Source: a bacterium
GTDB lineage: Bacteria; Pseudomonadota; Gammaproteobacteria; Burkholderiales; Thiobacillaceae
Length of the DNA: 64,000 nt
Reading direction: 5' to 3'
NCBI GenBank assembly: GCA_009772925.1
Contig: WOUQ01000010.1
Coordinates: 21,279 to 85,278 of the forward strand
Within the stretch, counting starts at the first letter, position 1. Each line of letters opens with the position of its first letter. Positions 19,276 to 27,802 of the stretch are shown here, piece by piece. A program made the position numbers and the translations under genes. Under the pieces are notes generated by a model. It worked only from the letters and a program-made list of their open reading frames with translations. It had not been told where the DNA came from and searched no databases.

Positions 19276-20367
19276 ATGCAAGGTCCATTGATTGACACCC
19301 TAGCGCGGCAAGGCGTGACCCGCCGCACCTTCTTCAAGTACTGCGCCACGTTGGCATCCCTGATGGCGCTGCCCCCTTCGGCGGGCCGAGCCATGGCGGA
19401 AGCCATGGCAGCGGCGCCGGCGGCGAGCAGGCGGCCCTCGGTGATCTGGTTGCCCTTCCAGGAATGCACGGGTTGTACCGAGTCCATCACCCGGTCGCAC
19501 TCGCCTTCCATCGAGGGTCTGATCTTCGATGCCATCTCCCTGGACTACCAGGAGACGCTGATGGCGGCGGCCGGCCACCAGGCCGAGGAAGCTCTGCACA
19601 ACGCCATGAAGGAAAACGAGGGCAAGTACCTGCTCATCGTCGACGGCTCGGTGCCCCTGGGCCTCGACGGCGCCTATTCCTGCATCGCCGGCAAGACCAA
19701 CCTGGAATCCCTGAAGGAGGCCGCCAAGGGCGCTGCCGCCATCGTTGCCATGGGTTCCTGCGCGGCCTTCGGCGGCATTCCCAAGGCCAACCCCAATCCC
19801 ACCGGGGCGGTGGCGGTGTCCGACATCATCAAGGACAAGCCCATCATCAACATCCCCGGCTGTCCGCCCATTCCCGTGGTCATCACCGGCGTGCTGGCCC
19901 ACTTCCTCACCTTCGGCAGCCTGCCGGAACTGGACAAGCTGGGCCGTCCGAAAGCCTTCTACGGCGAAACCATCCATGACCGCTGCTACCGGCGTCCGTT
20001 CTATGACCAGGGCAAGTTCGCCAAGACCTTCGACGACGAGGGCGCGCGCAAGGGCTGGTGCCTGTTCGAGCTCGGCTGCAAGGGCCCGGTCACCTACAAC
20101 GCGTGTGCCACGGTGAAGTGGAACGGCGGCACATCTTGGCCGGTGGAATCCGGTCACGGCTGCCTGGGCTGCTCCGAGCCCGATTTCTGGGACGGTGGCG
20201 GTTTCTACCGCGCCCTGTCGATGCCCGCGGATCCCCTCAAGATGGCGGCGACGGCTGCGGCGGTGGGTGCGGCGGCCGGCGTGGCGATCACCTTCGCCAA
20301 CCGGGCCAAGAAGAGCTCCGCCAAGGCGGCGCACGAAACCGTGACCCTGGCTGACCTGGAGAAATGA
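19276..20367 (+). CDS. hynS: [NiFe] hydrogenase small subunit, Isp-type
   Basis: A 363-residue precursor. A Tat signal with VTRRTFFKYC lies at residues 15-24. The proximal cluster cysteines are in FQECTGCTES, MGSCAAFGG and IPGCPPIP. The medial and distal cluster ligands are in HDRCYRR, KGWCLFELGCKGPVTYNACATVKWN and GHGCLGCSEPDFWD. A C-terminal hydrophobic anchor follows (LKMAATAAAVGAAAGVAITFANRAKK). It transfers electrons from the NiFe site towards the membrane. The start has an AGGAGG site. It overlaps isp1 by 4 bases; isp genes between the two subunits mark the Isp-type group. Confidence 0.96.
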   Translation: MQGPLIDTLARQGVTRRTFFKYCATLASLMALPPSAGRAMAEAMAAAPAASRRPSVIWLPFQECTGCTESITRSHSPSIEGLIFDAISLDYQETLMAAAGHQAEEALHNAMKENEGKYLLIVDGSVPLGLDGAYSCIAGKTNLESLKEAAKGAAAIVAMGSCAAFGGIPKANPNPTGAVAVSDIIKDKPIINIPGCPPIPVVITGVLAHFLTFGSLPELDKLGRPKAFYGETIHDRCYRRPFYDQGKFAKTFDDEGARKGWCLFELGCKGPVTYNACATVKWNGGTSWPVESGHGCLGCSEPDFWDGGGFYRALSMPADPLKMAATAAAVGAAAGVAITFANRAKKSSAKAAHETVTLADLEK

Positions 20368-21029
20368 TCATGAACGAAATGCAATTCCTGACATGGGTCC
20401 GGGGTCCGGCCCTGGACATCGCCATCGGCATCTTCCTGCTCGGCGTGTTGTGGCGGCTGATCGAGATCTATTCGCTTGGCCGCAAGGTTGATGTGGCGCC
20501 CGGACGTCATCGTGACGGCGCCTCCGGCCTGCACACGGTGTTCCGCCGCTCGGTGCCGCCGCCCGGCATGGTCAAGCGTTCCCCGGTGACCTACATCGGT
20601 GGCTACGTCTTCCACATCGGCCTGGCGATCATCGTCTTCCTGTTTGAGCCGCACATCATCCTCATCCGCGATCTCACCGGGCTGTCCTGGCCGGGTCTGC
20701 CCTCGCAGGTGATCGACCTGGTGTCGGTGATCACCCTCGGCGCCATGCTGGTGGTGCTGGCGGACCGCATCAAGAGTCCGGTGAAGCGCTACCTTAGCAC
20801 CTTCTCGGACTGGTTCACCTGGACCCTGACCTTCCTGCCGGTGCTCACCGGATGGATGGCCGTGCAGCATCTACTGTTGCCCTACACCACCATGCTGGCC
20901 CTGCACATCCTGTCCGTCGAACTGCTGTTGATCGTCCTGCCTTTCACCAAGCTGTTCCATGCCTTCACGGTGTTCGGTTCGCGCTGGTACCTCGGCAAGA
21001 TCAACGGTCATAGGGGAGTCCCTGTATGA
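20364..21029 (+). CDS. isp1: Isp1, b-type cytochrome subunit of hydrogenase
   Basis: A 221-residue membrane protein resembling NarI/DsrM cytochromes. About five hydrophobic helices lie near residues 15-33, 78-96, 115-133, 152-170 and 176-196. Histidines in or near the helices (H84, H169, H181, H199) are candidate haem ligands. It should pass electrons between the hydrogenase and the quinone pool or Isp2. It overlaps the small-subunit stop (ATGA) and the isp2 start (ATGA). A second in-frame ATG two codons in is also possible. Confidence 0.92.
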   Translation: MIMNEMQFLTWVRGPALDIAIGIFLLGVLWRLIEIYSLGRKVDVAPGRHRDGASGLHTVFRRSVPPPGMVKRSPVTYIGGYVFHIGLAIIVFLFEPHIILIRDLTGLSWPGLPSQVIDLVSVITLGAMLVVLADRIKSPVKRYLSTFSDWFTWTLTFLPVLTGWMAVQHLLLPYTTMLALHILSVELLLIVLPFTKLFHAFTVFGSRWYLGKINGHRGVPV

Positions 21030-22288
21030 GCGCCTCACTGCAAAAGGGCATCAACGCCCTCAAGGAAGTCATCGACGCGCCCGTCGCGAGTTATTTCAAC
21101 AGCTGCGTGCATTGCGGCCTCTGCGCCGAGGCCTGTCTGTTCTATCTGGAAACCGGCGACGTTAAATACACGCCGATACACAAGCTGGAACCCCTGCGCC
21201 GCGTGTATGAGCAGGAATACACCTTGCTCGGCCGCCTGGGGAAAATGGTCGGACTCTCAAAGGCGGTGACCGATGACGAGTTGGAAGAGTGGAAGGAACT
21301 GGTCTACGACAGTTGCACCATGTGCGGCCGCTGCTCCATGGTCTGCCCGGTCGGCAACGACATCGTCTACATGGTGCGCAAGCTGCGCGAGGGCATGGCC
21401 GTTTCCGGCCACGCGCCGGACGGCATCAAGGGCGCCACCAAGCGCACGGTCGAGATCGGCGGCCCGATGGGCCTGAAGTGGCCGGCGGTGGCGAACGTCA
21501 TCAAGAAGGCCGAGGCGGCCACCGGCGTCAGCATCAACGTGGACAAGCCGGGCGTCGACTACCTGGTGCTGCTGTCCTCCATGGAGATCGTCAACTATCC
21601 GGAGTACCTGGAAGCCCTGGTGAAGATCTTCAAGAAGGCGGGCATCAGCTTTACCCTCGCCTCGGACGCCTTCGAAGCGACCAACGCAGGCATCCAGATC
21701 GGCGCCTCCGACATCGCCAAGGTCATCGTTTCGCGCATCATCAACTCCGCCGAGAAGCTGGGCGTGAAGTACGTGCTGTCGCCGGAATGCGGCCACGCCT
21801 ACATGGCGATCCGCTGGGAAGGCCCCAACCTCATCGGCCGGCCCTACAAGTTCGAGGTCAGGCACGTCCTCGAAGTGCTGGAAGAACTGCGCCAGAAGGG
21901 TGTGCTGAAGATGAAGGACAAGTTCAAGGAGCCGCTCATCCTGCACGATCCCTGCCAGATCGTGCGCCGCGGCGGCGTCCTGGAAGCGCCGGAACCCCTC
22001 ATCCAGACGGTGGCCGAGAACTATATCCCCATCGTCGACAAGCAGAAGTGGAACTGGTGTTGCGGCGGCGGCGGCGGCGCCTCGGCCATCCATACCGAGG
22101 AAGCCGAAGCCCTGCGCGCCAAGGCCTTCCGCATCAAGAAGCGGCAGATCGAGGAGAGTGGCGTCAACACCATGGTGACCTTCTGCGCCAACTGCCGCAT
22201 CGTGATCGAGGAAGGTTTCGACCACTACGAGATGAACACGCAGTTGCTCGGCTTGACCGAACTGCTTGCCGAACACCTGGAGGACTGA
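21026..22288 (+). CDS. isp2: Isp2, HdrD-like iron-sulfur subunit of hydrogenase
   Basis: A 420-residue cytoplasmic-side protein. Two 4Fe-4S motifs occur at residues 27-37 (CVHCGLCAEAC) and 97-107 (CTMCGRCSMVC). Two CCG-type cysteine-rich domains follow (SPECGHAY..., then CCGGGGGASAIHTEEAE and TFCANC), as in heterodisulfide reductase subunit D and DsrK. Together with Isp1 it forms a membrane module that may reduce quinone or disulfide-like acceptors. It lies 4 bases before the large-subunit gene. Confidence 0.93.
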   Translation: MSASLQKGINALKEVIDAPVASYFNSCVHCGLCAEACLFYLETGDVKYTPIHKLEPLRRVYEQEYTLLGRLGKMVGLSKAVTDDELEEWKELVYDSCTMCGRCSMVCPVGNDIVYMVRKLREGMAVSGHAPDGIKGATKRTVEIGGPMGLKWPAVANVIKKAEAATGVSINVDKPGVDYLVLLSSMEIVNYPEYLEALVKIFKKAGISFTLASDAFEATNAGIQIGASDIAKVIVSRIINSAEKLGVKYVLSPECGHAYMAIRWEGPNLIGRPYKFEVRHVLEVLEELRQKGVLKMKDKFKEPLILHDPCQIVRRGGVLEAPEPLIQTVAENYIPIVDKQKWNWCCGGGGGASAIHTEEAEALRAKAFRIKKRQIEESGVNTMVTFCANCRIVIEEGFDHYEMNTQLLGLTELLAEHLED

Positions 22289-22292
22289 ACAA

Positions 22293-24074
22293 ATGAACGC
22301 ACCCCAACGCATCGTCGTTGATCCCGTCACCCGGATCGAGGGTCACCTGCGCATCGAGGCGGAAACGGACGCATCCGGCAAGATCACGCGGGCTTCCTCC
22401 GCCGGCACCATGGTGCGCGGCATCGAAATCATCCTGCGCGGCCGCGACCCCCGCGACGCCTGGGCCTTCGCCCAGCGCATCTGCGGCGTCTGCACCCTGG
22501 TGCACGGCATGGCCTCCATCCGCTCGGTGGAAGACGCGCTGCATCGCGAGATCCCCAGTTACAGCATCCCGCGCAACGCGGAAATCATCCGCAACCTGAT
22601 GATCGGCGCGCAGTACGTGCACGACCACGTCATGCACTTCTATCACCTGCACGCCCTCGACTGGGTGGACGTGGTGTCGGCCCTGAAGGCCGATCCCAAG
22701 GCCACCTCGGCCTTGGCGCAGAGCATCAGCAACTACTCGAAGTCTTCGCCCGGCTATTTCGCCGACGTGCAGAAGAAGGTGAAGAACTTCGTCGAGCAGG
22801 GCCAGTTGGGCATCTTCGCCAACGCCTACTGGGGCCACCCGGCCTACAAGCTGCCGCCCGAGGCCAACCTGATGGCCGTGGCGCACTATCTGGAGGCCCT
22901 CGCCTGGCAGCGCGACGTGGTCAAGCTGCACGCCATCTTCGGCGGCAAGAACCCCCACCCCAACTTCGTGGTGGGCGGCACGCCCTCGGCGATTTCCGTG
23001 CACACCACCGACGGCCCGGGCAAGCCCCGAGGCGGCCAGGACGGCACGGCGGTCAACATGGTGGGCCTGCAGACCGTGCAGAGCGTTATCAAGCAGATGA
23101 AGGACTTCGTCGATCAGGTCTACATCCCCGACCTGCTGGCTATCGCCTCCTTCTACAAGGACTGGGGCGCCATCGGCAGCTCCGGCGGCAACTACCTGTC
23201 CTTCGGCGACATGCCCGAGAAGGACATCTGGACGCCGGATTCCTTCCTCATCCCGCGCGGTGTCATCCTCGATGGTGACATCAGCAAGGTGCATCCCATC
23301 AACATGGATGACGACGACGAAATCCAGGAATTCGTCAGCCACGCCTGGTACAAGTACCAAGGCGGCGATGACAAGGGCCTGCATCCCTGGAAGGGCGAGA
23401 CCGAGTTCAACTACACCGGTCCCAAGCCGCCGTATGAGCAGCTCGACGTCGATCAGAAGTATTCCTGGCTGAAGTCGCCGCGGTGGAAAGGCAAGCCCAT
23501 GGAGGTCGGCCCGCTGGCGCGTGCCCTCATCATGTACGCCACCGGCAACAAGCAGATGAAGGAACTGGTGGACTACACCCTGAAGACCCTGGACGTGCCG
23601 ATCACCGCCCTGTTCTCCACCCTGGGGCGCACCGCCGCCCGCGGCCTGGAGAGCAAGGTCATCGCCGACGCCATGCAGGGCATGTTCGATAGCCTGATCG
23701 CCAACATCAAGGCCGGCGACGTCAAGACCTTCAACGAGCAGTACTGGGATCCGGCCTCCTGGCCCAAGTCCATGAAGGGTGTCGGCCTGATGGAGGCGCC
23801 GCGCGGCGGTCTGAGCCACTGGATCGTCATCGAGAACGGCCGCATCGACAACTACCAGGCCATCGTGCCGAGTACCTGGAACGCTGGTCCGCGCGACACC
23901 GCCGGCCAGTCCGGTCCCTACGAGGCGTCGCTGCAGCATAACCACGTGCTGCACGATCCCAAGCAACCGCTGGAGATCCTGCGCACCATCCACAGCTACG
24001 ATCCCTGCCTTGCCTGCGCGGTGCACGTGACCGACCCCGAGGGTGAAGAGCTGATCCAAGTGAAAGTGAAGTAA
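22293..24074 (+). CDS. hynL: [NiFe] hydrogenase large subunit
   Basis: A 593-residue catalytic subunit. It starts MNAPQRIVVDPVTRIEGHLRIE. The L1 motif RICGVCTLVHG is near residues 62-72 and the L2 motif DPCLACAVH near 569-577, supplying the four nickel/iron cysteines. The 15 residues after that histidine (VTDPEGEELIQVKVK) are the peptide removed by HupD. GGAG lies upstream of the ATG. The isp1-isp2 insertion between subunits and the Tat signal on the partner indicate a periplasm-facing, membrane-attached enzyme of the Isp (group 1e-like) type. Confidence 0.97.
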   Translation: MNAPQRIVVDPVTRIEGHLRIEAETDASGKITRASSAGTMVRGIEIILRGRDPRDAWAFAQRICGVCTLVHGMASIRSVEDALHREIPSYSIPRNAEIIRNLMIGAQYVHDHVMHFYHLHALDWVDVVSALKADPKATSALAQSISNYSKSSPGYFADVQKKVKNFVEQGQLGIFANAYWGHPAYKLPPEANLMAVAHYLEALAWQRDVVKLHAIFGGKNPHPNFVVGGTPSAISVHTTDGPGKPRGGQDGTAVNMVGLQTVQSVIKQMKDFVDQVYIPDLLAIASFYKDWGAIGSSGGNYLSFGDMPEKDIWTPDSFLIPRGVILDGDISKVHPINMDDDDEIQEFVSHAWYKYQGGDDKGLHPWKGETEFNYTGPKPPYEQLDVDQKYSWLKSPRWKGKPMEVGPLARALIMYATGNKQMKELVDYTLKTLDVPITALFSTLGRTAARGLESKVIADAMQGMFDSLIANIKAGDVKTFNEQYWDPASWPKSMKGVGLMEAPRGGLSHWIVIENGRIDNYQAIVPSTWNAGPRDTAGQSGPYEASLQHNHVLHDPKQPLEILRTIHSYDPCLACAVHVTDPEGEELIQVKVK

Positions 24075-24077
24075 GGC

Positions 24078-24100
24078 GCCCCTTCCTCCCCGGAAGGGGC
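24078..24100 (+). other. strong RNA hairpin between hynL and the small gene
   Basis: GCCCCTTCC / GGAAGGGGC form a perfect 9-base-pair stem with a 5-base loop, starting 4 bases after the hynL stop. No T-run follows; instead the AAAGGAGG ribosome-binding site of the next gene follows directly. It is therefore more likely a processing or stabilising element than a terminator. Confidence 0.6.
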
Positions 24101-24117
24101 AGGAAAGGAGGTGTGAG

Positions 24118-24401
24118 ATGACAAAAAAGTAGTTGTTGCAACACCAGAAGTTGTAAGCAAGACCTACGGTTGGGGCGGGTGGAAGATGCCGATCTTCCAC
24201 CCCAACGACCCCGAATACTGTGAATACGGCTGTCCGATATGCACCCGCGCAAGACGGGGAGTGCCGTGGGCCGTGGCCGTGCAGAAGGCCGAACTCGCCC
24301 TGACCCTGGGCGGCTGCCCCTGGGGCCGCGCGCGCCGTCGCAAGTACGGGGTGACCCCCGATCAACCGATTCCCGTATCTCCTACTGATGGATCGATATA
24401 A
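24118..24401 (+). CDS. small Cys-containing protein with in-frame stop at a slippery site (frameshifted)
   Basis: AAAGGAGG and a 6-base spacer precede an ATG, but the frame stops after four codons (ATG ACA AAA AAG TAG). ACA AAA AAG contains the heptamer A AAA AAG. A -1 slip there reads GTA GTT GTT... without interruption to the stop at 24399. The product would have 94 residues: MTKK, VVVATPEVVSKTYGWGGWK, then MPIFHPNDPEYCEYGCPICTRARRG.... Unshifted, only the part from ATG 24186 (71 residues) could be made. The C...C..C pattern suggests metal binding. An 11-base-pair hairpin (24177-24202) lies downstream. The family is not recognised. Alternatives are a one-base deletion or an assembly error. 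It ends 2 bases before the ATPase operon. Confidence 0.6.
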
Positions 24402-24403
24402 CC

Positions 24404-24721
24404 ATGGACGATCCTCTCAAGCGTTTGTTGGAAGCCGAAGCCCGCGCGCAAAGCCTCATCGAGGCGGCCAGTCACGAACGTCAACGCCTCCTGGACGAAG
24501 CGCTGACCGCCGCGCGCGAGGCCGAGGTGCGTTTCGAGGCCGGGCGAGCCGAGTTGCGCGCCCCCTTCCTGCGCGAGGCCGGCAGCCGCGCCGACCAGGC
24601 CGTGGCCGAACTGTCGCGCAAGTACGAGGAGCGCCAGCGCAACCTGCGCGACATGGCCGCCCGCCACGAACAGGAGGCGATCGACGCCGCCCTGAATCTG
24701 CTGCTCGATCCCGCCCGCTGA
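24404..24721 (+). CDS. V/A-type ATPase peripheral-stalk subunit (G/H-like)
   Basis: A 105-residue, nearly all-helical charged protein (LLEAEARAQSLIEAASHERQRLLDEALTAAREAEVRFEAGRAEL...), predicted as one long coiled coil. Size, composition and position at the head of the ATPase cluster fit the peripheral-stalk subunit that pairs with subunit E (G in eukaryotes, H or NtpF in prokaryotes). The fold-level assignment rests on context and coiled-coil character. It starts 2 bases after the stop of the small frameshifted gene. Confidence 0.75.
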   Translation: MDDPLKRLLEAEARAQSLIEAASHERQRLLDEALTAAREAEVRFEAGRAELRAPFLREAGSRADQAVAELSRKYEERQRNLRDMAARHEQEAIDAALNLLLDPAR

Positions 24722-24758
24722 AGGGTGGGGTCGAGCCTTCTTGCCTGCGGGTAAACCC

Positions 24759-25805
24759 GTGACCGCCTATCTAAATACTCGCGTCAGCCTCTATTCCGGC
24801 CGTCTCTGGCAGCCGGCGGACTTCGAAGCCGTGCTCGCCATCCCCGACGCCGAAATGGCGGATGCCCTCGGCAGCCGCGGGCTGCCCCAACTGTCGGCAG
24901 GCTTCGACCGGCATCAGGACCACCGTTCCCTCGAACAGCGCATCATCGCCGAGTTGCTGAACGAGACCACGGTGCTCATCCGCCCCCTCACCGGTGCCGC
25001 GCGGGCCTTCCTGCTCTATTGGACCGAGCGCTTCGAGGTCAGCAACGTGAAGACCCTGCTGCGCGGCAAGATGACCGGCGAGCGGCCCGCCGCCCTGATC
25101 AACCGGCTCACCCCCATGGGCGCCTTCGGCCGCCTGGACGTGCAGGATCTGGCGCACGCCGAGGATCTCGCCGAACTCCTGCGCCGCCTGGAAGCCGGCC
25201 CCTACGCCGGCATCGTGCGCCAGGCCCGGCGCGCCTTCGAGGAGGGGCAAGACCCCTTCATCCTCGATGCCGCACTCGACCGCGGCTATTACGAAGGTCT
25301 CGCGCGGCGCGCCCAGCCGCTGGAGAACGAGGCGGGCGCCTCCTTCCGCCGCCTCATGGGGACGCTGATCGACCGCATCAACCTGGTGTGGATGCTGCGC
25401 TACCGCTTCAACTACAACCTGCCGCCCGCGCAGGTGTATTACCTGCTGGTGGCCTCGCGCTACAACCTGCCCTCCTCACGCCTGCGCGAACTGGCCGCGC
25501 TGGGCAGCGCGGAGGCGGTGCTCGACGCCCTGCCCGAGCCCCTGCGCGGCATCCTGCGCGACGCCGCCGGCATCGCCGACGTGTTCGCGCGCATGGAGAT
25601 GGATGGTGCCGAGGTGGCCGCCAAGGTGCTGCACTCGGGCGCCGCCGCCATTTCCCGCGCCTTCGCCTATCTGATCCTGCGCGAACGCGATCTGCGTTCC
25701 GTGCGCGCCATCCTGCGGGGCCGTCATCTGGACCTGCCGACGGCGGACATCCGCCTGGCCATGTTCCAGCCCGAGGCCTCCCCAGCCGTCGCGTCACCGC
25801 ACTGA
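24759..25805 (+). CDS. ntpC: V-type ATPase subunit C (AC39/V0d-like)
   Basis: A 348-residue helical protein. Family-like features are AYLNTRVSLYSGRLW at the N-terminus, the repeated V0d-type helical pattern, RLMGTLIDRINLVWMLRYRFNYNLPPAQVYYLL in the middle, and AYLILRERDLRSVRAILRGRHLDLP at the end. It forms the funnel linking the central stalk to the c-ring. The GTG at 24759 was taken as start; the ORF track uses a TTG six codons earlier, and neither has a strong ribosome-binding site. Confidence 0.87.
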   Translation: MTAYLNTRVSLYSGRLWQPADFEAVLAIPDAEMADALGSRGLPQLSAGFDRHQDHRSLEQRIIAELLNETTVLIRPLTGAARAFLLYWTERFEVSNVKTLLRGKMTGERPAALINRLTPMGAFGRLDVQDLAHAEDLAELLRRLEAGPYAGIVRQARRAFEEGQDPFILDAALDRGYYEGLARRAQPLENEAGASFRRLMGTLIDRINLVWMLRYRFNYNLPPAQVYYLLVASRYNLPSSRLRELAALGSAEAVLDALPEPLRGILRDAAGIADVFARMEMDGAEVAAKVLHSGAAAISRAFAYLILRERDLRSVRAILRGRHLDLPTADIRLAMFQPEASPAVASPH

Positions 25806-25879
25806 ATCATGCGCGCGCTGTCACCCACCCCCTTCTCCGCCGCGATCGCCGGCCGGCTTTCGCGACAAAGGAATGCCTG

Positions 25880-27766
25880 ATGTTCCGCGCCGAACCTCTG
25901 GTCCGCATCCGCCTGCTCATGCTGGCTTCCGAGGCGGCCGACGCCGCCCTCGAACTGGCCCGCTTCGGCGTCTTCAGTCCGGCCGCGCACACGCCGCCGG
26001 AACTCGCCGAGAGCCTCGCCGACCCCTACCGGGAGGCCTGGCTGGAGGCCGAGTCGCGTGTCTCCAAGCTGGTCGAGCGTTGCGGCAACATGGGCGAGCT
26101 CATCATCCCCGAGGGCGCCGCCGCCCCCACCCTGGCCGATCTGGATGAACTCAACGCCTGGCTCAAGGGAGTCTGGAATACCTGTCTGTCCGCGCACGAG
26201 GGTGAGGCCCGCATCCAGGAGGAAATCCGCCACCTGGACGCCCTCGAGGACACCCTGACCAAGCTGGAGCGCCTGAACGTCGACCTCGCCCAGTTGCTGC
26301 GTGCCGACGGCCTGCTGGCGGTGAACATCGGCAGCCTGCCGGCCGGCAGCGTCAGGCGGGTGGCGGAAGCCCTGGCCATGACCGGCTCCCTGGTGACCAC
26401 CTTCGACCAGGTCGGCGGCCAGGCCTACACCGTCATCGCCGGTCCGCGCGATCGTCACGACGAGGTGCGCGGCCTGCTCTCCCAGGCGGGCTGGCGTGAA
26501 CTGCCGGTGCCTCCGGAACTGCGCATCCACCCGCAGGCCGCCCGTGCCTGGCTGGCGGAGGAACGTCAACGCGTGGAGGCCATGAACGTGCGCGAATGCG
26601 CCGCCATGGACAACCTGCGCGGGCAATACCGCACCGGCCTGGAGGAAGCGCGCCTGCGTGTCGCCCTCGGCCGCCCCCTGGCAGAAGCGGCGATGGTCGG
26701 TGTGCGCGGGCGCGGCGGACTCGCCGGCCTCGCGGGCTGGGTGCCGCGGCGCCGCGTCGAAGCCTTGAAGACCGCCCTGGAACAACGTTTCCGCGGCCGC
26801 TATTGGCTGGCCATCGAACCCCCCCGGCGCGACGAGGCGGCGCAGGTGCCCTCGCTGGTGCGTTATCCGGTCTGGCTGCAACCCTTCGTGCCGCTGGTCA
26901 AGAGCTATGGCGTGCCGCGCTACGGCGAGTTCGACCCGACCTTGCCCTTCGCCTTCACCTACCTGCTGCTGTTCGGCGCCATGTTCGGCGACATCGGCCA
27001 CGGCGCGGTGATCTTGCTGCTGGCGGCGAGCCTCTACAAGAAGCTGGGCAAGCTGGCCTGGATCGGTGTCGCCGCCGGTGCCGTGTCCATGCTCTTTGGC
27101 CTGCTTTACGGCAGTATCTTCGGCTACGAGGACATCCTTCATCCACTTTGGATGTCGCCCTTGCACCATCCCACGCAGATGCTGACCCTGGCGGTGTCCT
27201 TCGGCGTCGGCTTCATCATCCTTACCCTGCTGGTGAACGCCCGCAACCAGTACACGGCGGGGCATGTGCACGCGGCCCTGTTCGATTCCACCGGCCTCGC
27301 CGGCCTGCTCTTCTACCTGGGCGCGGTGGGCGGCGTGGTCAGCCTGGCGGGCGGCGCCGCCCTCGCCACGCCATCCTGGATCCTGGCCGGCATCGGCATC
27401 ACCATCGTCGCCTTGTTCAAGTGGATCGAGACCCGTGCCAGCCTGGGCGAGCGCGTGCTGGTGACTTCCATCGAGACCCTGGAGACCGGCATCAACCTGT
27501 TCGCCAACACCCTGTCCTTCATGCGCGTGGCGGCCTTCAGCCTGAACCACGTCGCCCTGGCCCTGGCCGTGTTCACCCTCGCCAACGGCATGGGCACGGC
27601 GGGCCACTGGCTGACCATCGTGCTGGGCAACGTGGTGATCATCGTGCTGGAGGGCGGCATCGTCGCCATCCAGGCCCTGCGTCTCATGTATTACGAAGGC
27701 TTCTCCCGCTTCTTCAGCGGGGATGGAACGGAATTCGTGCCCCTGAAACTGGTGGGCGTAAAGTGA
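25880..27766 (+). CDS. ntpI: V-type ATPase subunit I (V0 a subunit)
   Basis: A 628-residue protein. The N-terminal half is cytoplasmic and helical (residues 1-330). The membrane half has about seven or eight helices and begins with the family motif SYGVPRYGEFDPTLPFAFTYLLLFGAMFGDIGHG. The essential arginine of the ion half-channel is in NTLSFMRVAAFSLNHVALA. AAAGGA precedes the ATG at 25880; the ORF-track frame extends far upstream inside ntpC and is not used. It provides the stator side of ion translocation. Confidence 0.94.
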   Translation: MFRAEPLVRIRLLMLASEAADAALELARFGVFSPAAHTPPELAESLADPYREAWLEAESRVSKLVERCGNMGELIIPEGAAAPTLADLDELNAWLKGVWNTCLSAHEGEARIQEEIRHLDALEDTLTKLERLNVDLAQLLRADGLLAVNIGSLPAGSVRRVAEALAMTGSLVTTFDQVGGQAYTVIAGPRDRHDEVRGLLSQAGWRELPVPPELRIHPQAARAWLAEERQRVEAMNVRECAAMDNLRGQYRTGLEEARLRVALGRPLAEAAMVGVRGRGGLAGLAGWVPRRRVEALKTALEQRFRGRYWLAIEPPRRDEAAQVPSLVRYPVWLQPFVPLVKSYGVPRYGEFDPTLPFAFTYLLLFGAMFGDIGHGAVILLLAASLYKKLGKLAWIGVAAGAVSMLFGLLYGSIFGYEDILHPLWMSPLHHPTQMLTLAVSFGVGFIILTLLVNARNQYTAGHVHAALFDSTGLAGLLFYLGAVGGVVSLAGGAALATPSWILAGIGITIVALFKWIETRASLGERVLVTSIETLETGINLFANTLSFMRVAAFSLNHVALALAVFTLANGMGTAGHWLTIVLGNVVIIVLEGGIVAIQALRLMYYEGFSRFFSGDGTEFVPLKLVGVK

Positions 27767-27802
27767 AACGGCGTGACTTGTTTGCGTGACTAGGAGAAAA
27801 AA

